Shown piece after piece: positions 53,728 to 62,064 of a stretch of DNA of 64,000 nt; positions within the stretch are counted from its first letter, which is position 1; every line of letters begins with the position of its first letter. The stretch is from the NCBI GenBank assembly GCA_965653565.1, contig CBFHAI010000003.1:1-64000 (forward strand), in the 5' to 3' direction. The DNA comes from JALCLA01 sp965653565 (lineage in GTDB: Bacteria > Pseudomonadota > Gammaproteobacteria > Xanthomonadales > Xanthomonadaceae). The notes beneath the pieces were generated by a model that saw nothing but the letters and a program-made list of their open reading frames with translations, ran no database searches and was not told the DNA's origin. A program made the translations under genes and the position numbers.

Positions 53728-54109
53728 GCCCGACTGCGGAGGTCGGACATGCATCTAAGACGCGAACTGCGAAAATCTCCGAGTCTGAGGTGCTTCCGAA
53801 GAATCTTTCGGCCATGGCACAAGGTATCTTGATGAGGTGGTGGCGGTCGATTTCGCGATGGTGGTTGCAGCTAAATTCGTTCCTGAACGAGGGATCGGTC
53901 GCGGCCCTAATCAACGCTTTTGAGTCGGGTCCACGGGCGCAGACGCAGATCAAACCTGGGCTGTCCGGTGTTCACGAGGGCGGCATTTAAACAGTTTTGC
54001 GGTTTTAAAGACTTTATTGACTCTTGCCAGCATGACTTCCGGCCCGTAGACACTGCGATCAGTTCATACTACAAATGTAGTACGACAACTGTAGAACAGC
54101 GTTGCGGCC
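53728..54109. other. Gap between IS end and blaI-like gene
   Basis: No supported gene. A minus-strand ORF (53609-53953) runs from here into the IS end, so it might be the start of a gene broken by the insertion, but it has no family features. The last 45 bases hold the operator described separately. Confidence 0.4.
54067..54096 (+). promoter_or_regulatory. BlaI/MecI-type operator
   Basis: TACTACAAATGTAGTA at 54067-54082 is a perfect palindrome: 7-base arms TACTACA/TGTAGTA around AA, the same arms as known BlaI/MecI operators. A second, imperfect unit TACGACAACTGTAGAA follows directly at 54081-54096. They lie 14-43 bases before the repressor start, so the pair is probably autoregulated. Confidence 0.8.
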
Positions 54110-54532
54110 ATGAGCGAAGCGATCGAAAGCGGGGAAGACGGCGGCGGTGCCTCGGGCACCGGGCCGGGGTTGAGCGAGCTGCAGTTCGATCTGATGCGGG
54201 TGCTGTGGGCGCGCGGGGAAGCCAGCGTGGCCGAGGTGGCCGAAGCCGTTTCCGGGTCGCGCGGGTTGGCGCATACGACGGTGGCGACCTTGCTCACGCG
54301 GCTGGCGGCGCGCGGCGCGGTCGAAGCGCGCCGCGAAGGCCGGCAGTTGGTGTATCGCGCCTGCATCAGCGAGCCGCAGGTGCGGCGCAGCATGGTGAGC
54401 AGTCTGATCCAGCGGCTGTTTTCGGGCGATGCCAACGGTCTGCTCGCGCATCTGGTGTCCGAGCGCGAAGTGGCGGACGGCGATCTGGCGAAGGTGCAGG
54501 CGCTGCTGAAGAAGGAGAGCCGTCGTGGCTGA
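54110..54532 (+). CDS. BlaI/MecI/CopY-type transcriptional repressor
   Basis: 140 residues. Winged-helix domain: LSELQFDLMRVLWARGEASV, AEVAEAVSGSRGLAHTTVAT and LLTRLAARGAVEARREGRQL, the BlaI pattern with the A-x-x-T-V-x-T-x-L-x-R-L recognition helix. The C-terminal helices mediate dimerisation and, in known systems, contain the site cut when the partner peptidase is triggered. A Gly/Glu-rich N-terminal extension of about 20 residues is extra. It overlaps the M56 gene by 8 bases and has a matching palindrome upstream. Confidence 0.92.
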   Translation: MSEAIESGEDGGGASGTGPGLSELQFDLMRVLWARGEASVAEVAEAVSGSRGLAHTTVATLLTRLAARGAVEARREGRQLVYRACISEPQVRRSMVSSLIQRLFSGDANGLLAHLVSEREVADGDLAKVQALLKKESRRG

Positions 54533-56909
54533 CCTCACCGTGCTCATTCTTGGGTTTGCACTCACCTTGCTGCTGCACGCCAGCGTGCTGCTCGGCGCCG
54601 TCTGGCTGGCCGAGCGCGTTCGCTTGCTGCGCGATCCGGGCTGGGCCGAAATCGCGTGGCGCGGAGCGCTGATCGGGTCGTTGTTGACGGCGTCCATCGT
54701 CACGCTCTGGGCGGAATTGCCGGGTGACAAGTTCGCCGCACGAACGGCGGCAGCTGATTCCACGATCGAACAAGTCGCGCTGCCGGCCCCGCCGCTGCCG
54801 CCGGGTGCCGCGCACTTCGATGCATCGGCCAACGCCAACAACGTTCCGCTCGCCACCGTCGCGGCCCCCGGCGCCGAACGCATCGCGAACGACGCGAGTT
54901 CGCAAATTACGAGCTCGCAGGACGCCACAGTCCAAAGCTCGCAAGCCCAGAACACGCTTTCGCAAAACGCAAACTCATCGAAGCCCCGCACCGAAGTTCC
55001 GCTGCCTGCGATCGCCGTCACTTACGCCGGCAACACCTGGCTGGCCGGCGCCTGCGCGCTTGCGCTGCTGACCCTGTGGCGCGGACTCGGTGTTTATCGG
55101 TTGACGGCGAAGTCGCGCGATCGCCACTCGCACGGGCTGCAGCGCGAACAAGGCATCGCGACGGAAATCGCTGTGCTTTACGCGATCGCCGCGCCGAAGC
55201 TGCGTCTCGACGACAGCCTCGTCAGTCCGGTCGTATTGCCCGGCGGCATCGTGTTGCTGCCGCGCTGGACGACCACGCTGTCGCACGACGAACTGCGCGC
55301 ACTGCTGGCGCACGAACTGGCACATCTGGCGCGCCGCGATCCGTTCTGGCGCATTGCGCATCACTCGGCACTGGCGCCGTTGTTTGCGCATCCGCTGGCC
55401 TGGCTGGCGTTGCGGCGGCTGGACGACCTGGCCGAACAGCAGGCCGACGCCGCGGCCGCGCGACTGCTCGGCGACGGCCGCCCGCTGGCCGAATGTCTCG
55501 CGCGCTGCCTGCAGCAGCGCACCGTTTCCCGTCCGTCCGCGCCGCGCTTTGCGCTGGCGATGGCCGAGCGTCCCGGCGCGGTGGTGCACCGCGTCCAACG
55601 TCTGCTGCAAGAGGATCCCATGAGCTACAACCCGCCTTCCCGCACTCTCACTCGCGCCGCGCTGGTGCTCGGCGTGCTGGCCGCGCTCGCACTGCCGTCG
55701 CTGGTCGTCACCGCGGTCGCCGACGATGTGCTGCGCGGCTCGTCGATCTCGATCCACAGCGACGACGACGGCGAAGAAATGTCGATCCGCGTACGCCAGG
55801 CCGGCTACTCGCTGGAAGTCGAAATGCAAGGCAAGATCGACTTCGCCGCCGACGAGAGCGATGTCGTCGCGATGGCCGACGACGCCGAACTGAGCATCGA
55901 AGAAACCCGCGACGGCATCACGCGCGCGATCGAGTTCACGGCCAGCGGCGGTGCCATCGAACGCGCTTACGAAGTCGAAGGCAAGGCGCAACCGTTCGAT
56001 GCCGCCGCGCGCAGCTGGCTGGCGGTGGCGCTGCCCGACATGTTCCGCCGTTCCGGCGTGCACGCCGAAGCGCGCGCCAAGCGCATCCTCGCGCGCAGCG
56101 GCGTCGACGGGCTGTTGGCCGAGATCGACCTGATCGAAGGCGATTACTCGCGCAGCACCTATCTGGGCATCCTGTTCGGCGGCGCGAAAATGTCGCCGGC
56201 GCAGCAGGCGCGCGCGCTCGAACTGATCCGCGGCATCGACTCCGATTACGAACTGCGCCGTGCGCTGAGCATGGCGCTGACCTCGCAGGAGCTGGCGCCG
56301 GCTCAGCGCCTGACGGTGCTGTCGCTGGCCGATGAAATCGGCTCCGATTACGAACGGGCCGAGTTGCTGGTGCAGACCATCGATGCCTTCCCGCTCGATG
56401 GCCCCGGTTTCGACGCCTGGTCGAAAGCCGCGCAAAGCATCGACAGCGATTACGAACATCGCCGCGTGCTCGAAGCGGTGCTGGAAAAATATGGCGACAA
56501 CCCGCGGGCGGTCGGCATCGCGCTGCAGGCCGCGGCGCACATCGATTCGGACTACGAACGCCGCCAGGTGCTGCAGGCCACTGCGACCCGCGCGCTGGCC
56601 GACCCGCAGTTGCGCCGCGACTACCTCGCCGCGGCCGGCGGCATCGGCAGCGACTACGAACGCAAGGAAGCACTGCTGACGCTGTTGAACGTCGGACCGG
56701 TCGACGCCGAGCTGGCGATCGCCGTGCTCGAATCGATCGATGGCATCGGTTCGGATTACGAGTCGAAGGAAGCGCTGGTCGCGCTGGCGCGGGTGATGCC
56801 GGGCGAACAGCGCGTGATCGATCGTTATCGGCAGTCGGCGCGCCGCCTCAGCAATCACGAACGCGGCGAAGCCGAGCGCGCGCTCGATCGCTTCCTGGTT
56901 TCGGCCTGA
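54525..56909 (+). CDS. M56 (BlaR1-type) membrane metallopeptidase with 34-residue SDYE-repeat sensor region
   Basis: 794 residues from GTG 54525. Membrane segments at about 5-25, 42-62, 165-185 and 373-395. Zinc motif HELAH at 263-267 (LRALLAHELAHLARRDPFWR) with DLAEQQADAAAARLL after it. The C-terminal part has no penicillin-binding signature. Instead residues 537-774 contain seven units spaced exactly 34 residues: IEGDYSR, IDSDYEL, IGSDYER, IDSDYEH, IDSDYER, IGSDYER, IGSDYES, each followed by a helix-like L-rich stretch, and a degenerate eighth (LSNHERGEAERAL). Before them is an acidic beta region (HSDDDGEEMSIRVRQAGYSL). By analogy with BlaR1 it would sense an external signal and release BlaI repression. 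Confidence 0.9.
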   Translation: MADLTVLILGFALTLLLHASVLLGAVWLAERVRLLRDPGWAEIAWRGALIGSLLTASIVTLWAELPGDKFAARTAAADSTIEQVALPAPPLPPGAAHFDASANANNVPLATVAAPGAERIANDASSQITSSQDATVQSSQAQNTLSQNANSSKPRTEVPLPAIAVTYAGNTWLAGACALALLTLWRGLGVYRLTAKSRDRHSHGLQREQGIATEIAVLYAIAAPKLRLDDSLVSPVVLPGGIVLLPRWTTTLSHDELRALLAHELAHLARRDPFWRIAHHSALAPLFAHPLAWLALRRLDDLAEQQADAAAARLLGDGRPLAECLARCLQQRTVSRPSAPRFALAMAERPGAVVHRVQRLLQEDPMSYNPPSRTLTRAALVLGVLAALALPSLVVTAVADDVLRGSSISIHSDDDGEEMSIRVRQAGYSLEVEMQGKIDFAADESDVVAMADDAELSIEETRDGITRAIEFTASGGAIERAYEVEGKAQPFDAAARSWLAVALPDMFRRSGVHAEARAKRILARSGVDGLLAEIDLIEGDYSRSTYLGILFGGAKMSPAQQARALELIRGIDSDYELRRALSMALTSQELAPAQRLTVLSLADEIGSDYERAELLVQTIDAFPLDGPGFDAWSKAAQSIDSDYEHRRVLEAVLEKYGDNPRAVGIALQAAAHIDSDYERRQVLQATATRALADPQLRRDYLAAAGGIGSDYERKEALLTLLNVGPVDAELAIAVLESIDGIGSDYESKEALVALARVMPGEQRVIDRYRQSARRLSNHERGEAERALDRFLVSA
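56133..56846 (+). repeat. Seven in-frame 102-bp repeats (SDYE solenoid)
   Basis: The ATC codon of I-x-S/G-D-Y-E starts at 56133, 56235, 56337, 56439, 56541, 56643 and 56745, exactly 102 bases apart. DNA between units differs, so the period is kept by protein selection rather than recent slippage. Confidence 0.9.
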
Positions 56910-56937
56910 TCGGTCTCGGCCTGATCGAATCGTTGAT

Positions 56938-56965
56938 GACGAAGCCGGCGCAGGCCGGCTTCGTC
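56938..56965. terminator. Strong bidirectional terminator hairpin
   Basis: Perfect 12-base-pair stem GACGAAGCCGGC / GCCGGCTTCGTC with loop GCAG, between the end of the M56 gene and the end of the convergent acyl-CoA dehydrogenase gene. It overlaps the dehydrogenase stop codon. No T tract is needed if it works as a bidirectional barrier. Confidence 0.7.
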
Positions 56966-58757
56966 AGAACATGCCGGGCGGCATGTCCAGCGTTGTGCGG
57001 TCGCCGCGTGCGAACAAGGCGAGCGCATGTTTCTTGGTCGGCAGTTCCCAGCCGATGAAGTAACGCGCGGCGCGGCGTTTGCCTTCGAGGAAATCGCGGC
57101 GCGGCGATGCCGCGTCGTCGTTCAAGCAGCGCGTCGCCACGAGCGCCTGGTCGAGCCACAGCCAGGCCACCACGACGTGGCCGAGCGCATCGAGGAACAG
57201 GCTGGCGTTGGCCAGCGCCGCATCCATGTCGCCGCGGGTCGCCAGGCCTGAGGCGGTTTGCACCGCGGCCTGGATATCCGGCAGGAACGCCATGATTTCC
57301 TGCGCCAGCGGTGCCAGTTCCGGCTCCGGCAGCGCGCGCCGCAGGGTGGCCTCCACGCGCAGCGCCAGCAGCGCGAGTCCGCGGCCGCCATCGCCCAGCA
57401 CTTTGCGTCCGAGCAGATCGATCGCCTGGATGCCGTTGGTGCCTTCGTGGATCGGATTCAGGCGATTGTCGCGATACATGCGTTCGAGCGGGAAATCGCG
57501 CGTGTAGCCGGCGCCGCCGAGGATCTGGATCGCGGTGGCGTTGGCTTCGAGCGCGTAGTCGGACGGCCAGGCTTTCACGATCGGCGTGAGCAGATCGAGC
57601 AGCAGTTGCGCATCGCGCGCGGCGGCCGGGTCGCCGGTTTCGATCTCGTCGACCAGCCGCGCCGCATACAGGCACAGCGCCAGCGCGCCTTCGACCTGGC
57701 TCTTCATCTTCAGCAGCATGCGGCGCACATCGGCGTGCGCGATCAACGGCTGCATCGGCGAGACCGGATCGCGCTGCGACGGCGTGCGTCCTTGCGTGCG
57801 TTCGTGGGCGTAGCGCAGCGCTTCGACGTAGCCCGCCAAGCCGATCGACGCCGCCCCGATGCCGACGCCGATGCGCGCCTCGTTCATCATATGGAACATG
57901 CAGCGCATGCCCTGGTGCGGCTCGCCGATCAATTCGCCGAGGCATTCGCGCTCGCCGCCGAAATCGAGCAGGCAATTGACGGTGCCGCGATAGCCCATCT
58001 TGTGATTCAGGCCGGCCAGCGCGACGCCGTTCGATTCGCCCGCGGTGCCGGAATCATCGACGCGCCGGCGCGGCACCACGAACAGCGACACGCCCTTGCT
58101 GCCGGGCGGTGCGCCGGGAATTTTCGCCAGCACCAGATGCACGATGTTGCCGGCCAGTTCGTGCTCGCCGCCCGAGATCCACATCTTGCTGCCGCGAATC
58201 GAATAGCGGCCGTCGCCGAGCGGCGTGGCGCTGGTGCGGATATCGCCGACGCTCGATCCGGCGTGCGGTTCCGACAGGCACATCGTGCCGAACCATTCGC
58301 CGGCCTGCATGCGCGGCAGATAGCGCGTCTTCTGCGCGTCGCTGCCGAAGACGCGCAGCAGATTCGCGGCGGCCTGGGTCAGGAACGGATAACCGTTGGT
58401 GCCCGGATTGGCGGCGGTGAAACAGCCACCGATCGCGCTGATCGCGACACAAGGCAGATCGAGCCCGCCGTCGTCGCGCGGTGCGTTCATCGCGAAGAAA
58501 CCGGCCTCGCGATAGGCGGCGAGGGCATCGGCGATCTCTGGAATCAGCACGACTTTTCCGTCGCGCACCTGCGGCTCGTTGGCATCGGATTTCGCCGCAT
58601 GCGGCGCGAAATGCTGCGCCGCCAGCTGCTGCGCGGCGTCGAGCATCGAGTGCAGATCGGCGCGATCCAGATGCGCGAAGCGCGGTCGCGACAACAGCGC
58701 CTCGGTGCCGAGCCAGTCGAACAGCAGGAAATCCAGTTCGGCGCGTGGAATGTGCAT
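56964..58757 (-). CDS. Acyl-CoA dehydrogenase (long form with C-terminal domain)
   Basis: 597 residues from ATG 58757 (MHIPRAELDFLLFDWLG); ATG 58787 adds ten residues. FAD- and substrate-binding signatures: MCLSEPHAGSSVGDIRTSAT, RYSIRGSKMWISGGEHELAG and NEARIGVGIGAASIGLAGYV. The likely catalytic base is Glu in IHEGTNGIQAIDLLGRKVL. A final helical domain of about 120 residues is that of the long FadE-like bacterial form. It carries out alpha,beta-dehydrogenation of acyl-CoA in fatty acid breakdown, passing electrons to ETF. Divergent from the pYEATS-like gene. Confidence 0.93.
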   Translation of the reverse strand: MHIPRAELDFLLFDWLGTEALLSRPRFAHLDRADLHSMLDAAQQLAAQHFAPHAAKSDANEPQVRDGKVVLIPEIADALAAYREAGFFAMNAPRDDGGLDLPCVAISAIGGCFTAANPGTNGYPFLTQAAANLLRVFGSDAQKTRYLPRMQAGEWFGTMCLSEPHAGSSVGDIRTSATPLGDGRYSIRGSKMWISGGEHELAGNIVHLVLAKIPGAPPGSKGVSLFVVPRRRVDDSGTAGESNGVALAGLNHKMGYRGTVNCLLDFGGERECLGELIGEPHQGMRCMFHMMNEARIGVGIGAASIGLAGYVEALRYAHERTQGRTPSQRDPVSPMQPLIAHADVRRMLLKMKSQVEGALALCLYAARLVDEIETGDPAAARDAQLLLDLLTPIVKAWPSDYALEANATAIQILGGAGYTRDFPLERMYRDNRLNPIHEGTNGIQAIDLLGRKVLGDGGRGLALLALRVEATLRRALPEPELAPLAQEIMAFLPDIQAAVQTASGLATRGDMDAALANASLFLDALGHVVVAWLWLDQALVATRCLNDDAASPRRDFLEGKRRAARYFIGWELPTKKHALALFARGDRTTLDMPPGMF

Positions 58758-58972
58758 TCGGCAGGCATCGGAATGAAGAAGCGGCATCCTGCGCCAGTCG
58801 TGACGGGTTGCCCAGATCGCGAAGATCGTATCGAGCGAAGTGTGATTCACATCACATGTTGGTCGGCGCTTATCGCCGCTTGTCGGCAAAGCCGGCCGCC
58901 GGTCCGCGACCGGCTGCACGGCCCGCACGGGCGCAGCAATAGTGCGCGGCGGGGGACAGGGAGAAACCGCCA

Positions 58973-59236
58973 ATGCCGTTGATGTTGAAACTGGAGGACG
59001 ACCAGCCCGAGGCCGGGCCGGCCGATTTGTCCGTACGCCTCGTCGGTTCGGAGCCCGAACTGGACGAAGTGGAGTCGGTCACCTATCTCCTGCAGACCCT
59101 CTCGCCCAATCCGTTGCGCCACGTGCGCGAGCGCAGCAGCGGCTTCCGTGCCAGCGGCATCAGCCGCCACGTACTCGGCGTGCAGGCGCGCGTGCGCCGG
59201 CGCGACGGCAGCGAACTGGTGCTGGAAGACGTCTAG
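58973..59236 (+). CDS. Small pYEATS-domain-like protein
   Basis: 87 residues. Residues 18-85 match the prokaryotic YEATS pattern: LSVRLVGSEPELDEVESVTY (strand, then V-x-x-V-x-Y), LSPNPLRHVRERSSGFRASG (P-N-P-x-R and G-F) and QARVRRRDGSELVLED (x-D-G-S-x-x-x-L-x-D). Prokaryotic YEATS domains usually sit in membrane-associated signalling proteins; here it stands alone and has no signal or membrane segment. Start ATG 58973 has GGGAGA upstream. What it binds is unknown. Confidence 0.7.
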   Translation: MPLMLKLEDDQPEAGPADLSVRLVGSEPELDEVESVTYLLQTLSPNPLRHVRERSSGFRASGISRHVLGVQARVRRRDGSELVLEDV

Positions 59237-59332
59237 CCCGGGCGTGCGTCCGCTGCGCCAGGACGTGGCGTTCCGGCTGGCGATACCATCGGCAGCGCTC
59301 TAGTCTGGCGTGACTCCCACGGAGCACCCGCC

Positions 59333-59848
59333 ATGCGCTCGTTCGTCCTCGCCATCGCCTTCCTGATGTCCACGATCAGCCCCAACGCCCACGCCGCCTG
59401 CGAAGCCGCCGAATTCCACCAGTTCGATTTCTGGCTGGGCGAATGGGAAGTCACCGGCGGCGTCGCCGGTCCGAACCTGGGCAAGGTGGTCGGGCAAAGC
59501 AGCATCGCCGCGATCGCCACCGGCTGCGGCCTGTCCGAGCACTGGCGCGGCGCCACCGGCGTCGACGGTCGCAGCCTCAACGCCTACGACGCCGTGCACA
59601 AGACCTGGCGCCAGTTCTGGGTCGGCAACGACGGCACCGTGCTGCAACTGGCCGGCGGCCTGAAAGACCAGGCGATGGTGCTCGAAGGCGAGCTGCCCAC
59701 CTCGAAAGGCGGCGTGCAGAAGCAGCGCATCACCTGGACCCCGCGCGACGACGGCAGCGTGACCCAGCACTGGGAAACCTCGGACGACGGCGGTACCACC
59801 TGGGCCACCAGCTTCCTCGGCGTCTACCGCAAGAAAGCCACCGGATGA
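59333..59848 (+). CDS. Secreted DUF1579-type protein
   Basis: 171 residues. Signal peptide MRSFVLAIAFLMSTISPNAHA. The mature part has FHQFDFWLGEWEVTGG, the DUF1579/lipocalin-like opening (F-D-F-W-x-G-x-W), then ITWTPRDDGSVTQHWETSDD and TTWATSFLGVYRK. A small periplasmic beta-barrel is likely; the ligand is not known. It overlaps the next gene by 4 bases (ATGA). Confidence 0.8.
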   Translation: MRSFVLAIAFLMSTISPNAHAACEAAEFHQFDFWLGEWEVTGGVAGPNLGKVVGQSSIAAIATGCGLSEHWRGATGVDGRSLNAYDAVHKTWRQFWVGNDGTVLQLAGGLKDQAMVLEGELPTSKGGVQKQRITWTPRDDGSVTQHWETSDDGGTTWATSFLGVYRKKATG

Positions 59849-60279
59849 GCTGGAGCCGGCGCTGGCACAAGGCCGCCAGCGCGGTCGTACTGATCGCCGC
59901 CGGTTCGCATCTGGCCGCGCACTGGAGCGCCTTCGTGCGCGAGTCCGATTCCACCGACCCACTGCGCCAGGCCGCGGTGCAAGCCATGCAGGCCTACATC
60001 GTCTATCCGCCGCTCGGCACCAGCCTATGGACGGTGCTCGGCGGTTTCAGCCTTGCCTACGCCACCGCGCTGATCCTGTTCGGCACCTCGCAATGGATCC
60101 TGGCGCGCGAAGCCGACCCGCGCACGCTGCGCCGCCACGCGCTGCGCAACACCGTGCTGCTGCTGCTCGCCAGCCTGGCGCTGTGGCGACTGCACCCGAT
60201 GCCGCAGACGTTGATCGTCTTCCTCGCCGCCGCCCTGTTGTTCGCACTCGCCGCGCTGCCGCGCAATTTCGACGTGTGA
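59845..60279 (+). CDS. Small four-helix membrane protein
   Basis: 144 residues from ATG 59845, coupled to the DUF1579 gene. Four hydrophobic segments: AVVLIAAGSHLAAHW (about 13-27), LGGFSLAYATALILFGTSQW (about 60-80), NTVLLLLASLALW and TLIVFLAAALLFALAAL. No family recognised with certainty. Likely inner membrane. Confidence 0.75.
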   Translation: MSWSRRWHKAASAVVLIAAGSHLAAHWSAFVRESDSTDPLRQAAVQAMQAYIVYPPLGTSLWTVLGGFSLAYATALILFGTSQWILAREADPRTLRRHALRNTVLLLLASLALWRLHPMPQTLIVFLAAALLFALAALPRNFDV

Positions 60280-60360
60280 TCTGGGTACGTGAATTGGTGT
60301 GTGATTGGGGCGTGTGACCGCGGCGGCGGACGCCGCACGCGCGCCCGCTACAATCGCCCG

Positions 60361-62061
60361 ATGACCGACCTGTGCAATATCGCCGCCGCCTTGCCGCGCA
60401 TGGCGGCCGAGCGGCCCGACGCGATCGCGATCCGCTGTCCGACCGGGGTGGCGTCGGACGGCTCGGTCGAATACGGCGTGGCGCTGAGTTATCGCGAGCT
60501 CGACCGGCGCAGCGATCGCATCGCCGCCGCGCTGGCGCTGGCCGGCATCGTGCGCGGCACGCGCACCGCCCTGATGGTGCGGCCGTCGCCCGAACTGTTC
60601 CTGGTGATGTTCGCGTTGTTCAAGGCCGGGGCGGTGCCGGTGCTGATCGATCCGGGAATCGACCGGCGCGCCTTGAAAGCCTGTCTCGACGAAGCCGCGC
60701 CGGAGGCCTTCGTCGGCATCCCGCTCGCGCATGCGGCGCGCGTGGTGCTGGGCTGGGCGCGCGCGCACGTGCGCATCAAGGTCACCGTCGGGCGCCGCTG
60801 GTTCTGGGGCGGTACCACGCTCGATGCGCTGCTGCGGCGCGCCGGCGATGCGCCATTCGCGATGGCGCCGACGCAGCCCGACGACATGGCCGCGATCCTT
60901 TTCACGTCAGGCTCGACCGGCGTGCCGAAAGGAGTGACCTATCGCCATCGGCATTTCGTGGCGCAGGTGGAATTGTTGCGCGCGGCCTTCGGCATCGAGG
61001 CGGGTGGCGTCGATCTGCCGACCTTTCCGCCGTTCGCGCTGTTCGATCCGGCACTCGGGCTGACCAGCGTGATTCCCGACATGGACCCGACGCGTCCGGC
61101 CAGCGCCGATCCGCGCAAGTTGATCCAGGCGATCGAACGCTTCGGCGTCACGCAGATGTTCGGATCGCCGGCATTGCTCGATAGCTTGAGCCGCCATGGC
61201 GAGCGTCACGCGATCAAGCTGCCCGGTGTTCGGCGCGTGTTGTCGGCCGGGGCCCCGGTGCCGCCGGCGGTGGTCGAGCGCATGCAGCGGATGCTGCCGG
61301 ACGATGCGCAAATCTGGACGCCGTACGGCGCCACCGAGTGCCTGCCGGTGGCGATCATCGAAGGCCGCGAACTGCGCCAGACGCGCGCGGCCACCGAGAA
61401 CGGCGCCGGCACCTGCGTCGGCCGGCCGGTGGCGCCGAACGAAGTGCGCATCGTGCGGATCGACGATGCCGCGATCGAAACCTGGGACGATGCCTTGCTC
61501 GCGCCGCCCGGCGACGTCGGCGAAATCTGCGTCGCCGGCCCGAGCGTCACCGACGAATATTTCCGTCGGCCGCAGGCTACGGCGCTGGCGAAAATTCGCG
61601 AAACGCTCGCCGACGGCAGCCAGCGTGTCGTGCATCGCATGGGCGATCTGGGCTACTTCGATGCGCAGGGCCGCCTGTGGTTCTGCGGCCGCAAAACCCA
61701 GCGCGTGGAAACCGCGCAGGGCGCGCTCTACACCGAACAGGTCGAGCCGGTGTTCAACGCGCATCCGCAGGTGCGTCGCACGGCGCTGGTCGGCGTCGGC
61801 GCGCGCGGGGCGCAGCTGCCCGTGCTGTGCGTCGAACTCGAGCCCGAGGTCGACGCTACCGCCCGCGAACGCATCGAAGCCGAACTGTTGAACCTGGGCG
61901 CTCACGTGCCGGTCGCCGCGCGCGTGCAGCGCGTGCTGTTCCATCCGCGCTTTCCGGTCGACATCCGGCACAATGCCAAGATCGGCCGCGAAAAACTGGC
62001 GCGGTGGGCCGCGTCGCGGCTGGCCGCGCGATCGAATTCGACTTCCGTGCAAGGCAGCTGA
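60361..62061 (+). CDS. oleC: OleC-type beta-lactone synthetase (AMP-binding)
   Basis: 566 residues from ATG 60361. ANL-superfamily motifs: LFTSGSTGVPKGVTYRHRHF (phosphate loop, about 180-199), YGATE near 322-326, GDLGYFDAQGRLWFCGRKTQ (hinge). In Stenotrophomonas and Xanthomonas OleC converts 2-alkyl-3-hydroxyalkanoic acids to cis-beta-lactones with ATP, in head-to-head fatty acid condensation that ends in long-chain olefins after OleB. The assignment rests on these motifs and on the adjacent oleD. No oleA or oleB is found in this window. Confidence 0.85.
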   Translation: MTDLCNIAAALPRMAAERPDAIAIRCPTGVASDGSVEYGVALSYRELDRRSDRIAAALALAGIVRGTRTALMVRPSPELFLVMFALFKAGAVPVLIDPGIDRRALKACLDEAAPEAFVGIPLAHAARVVLGWARAHVRIKVTVGRRWFWGGTTLDALLRRAGDAPFAMAPTQPDDMAAILFTSGSTGVPKGVTYRHRHFVAQVELLRAAFGIEAGGVDLPTFPPFALFDPALGLTSVIPDMDPTRPASADPRKLIQAIERFGVTQMFGSPALLDSLSRHGERHAIKLPGVRRVLSAGAPVPPAVVERMQRMLPDDAQIWTPYGATECLPVAIIEGRELRQTRAATENGAGTCVGRPVAPNEVRIVRIDDAAIETWDDALLAPPGDVGEICVAGPSVTDEYFRRPQATALAKIRETLADGSQRVVHRMGDLGYFDAQGRLWFCGRKTQRVETAQGALYTEQVEPVFNAHPQVRRTALVGVGARGAQLPVLCVELEPEVDATARERIEAELLNLGAHVPVAARVQRVLFHPRFPVDIRHNAKIGREKLARWAASRLAARSNSTSVQGS

Positions 62062-62064
62062 GCG

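Noticed and set aside
56133..56846. 102-base periodicity as a CRISPR array or minisatellite
   Set aside because: The units are in frame, vary at third positions and encode a conserved protein motif, with no identical repeats or spacers.
54975..56858. Long minus-strand ORF (627 codons) opposite the M56 gene
   Set aside because: It is Arg/Gln/Ala-rich, has no domain, and lies fully opposite a gene with clear motifs and a 34-residue repeat; typical antisense openness of high-GC DNA.
54525..56909. Beta-lactam sensor function for the M56 protein
   Set aside because: The BlaR1/MecR1 penicillin-binding domain is absent; only the peptidase half is shared.
57258..58982. Plus-strand ORF of 574 codons opposite the acyl-CoA dehydrogenase
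   Set aside because: The minus-strand gene has full family motifs; the plus ORF has none.
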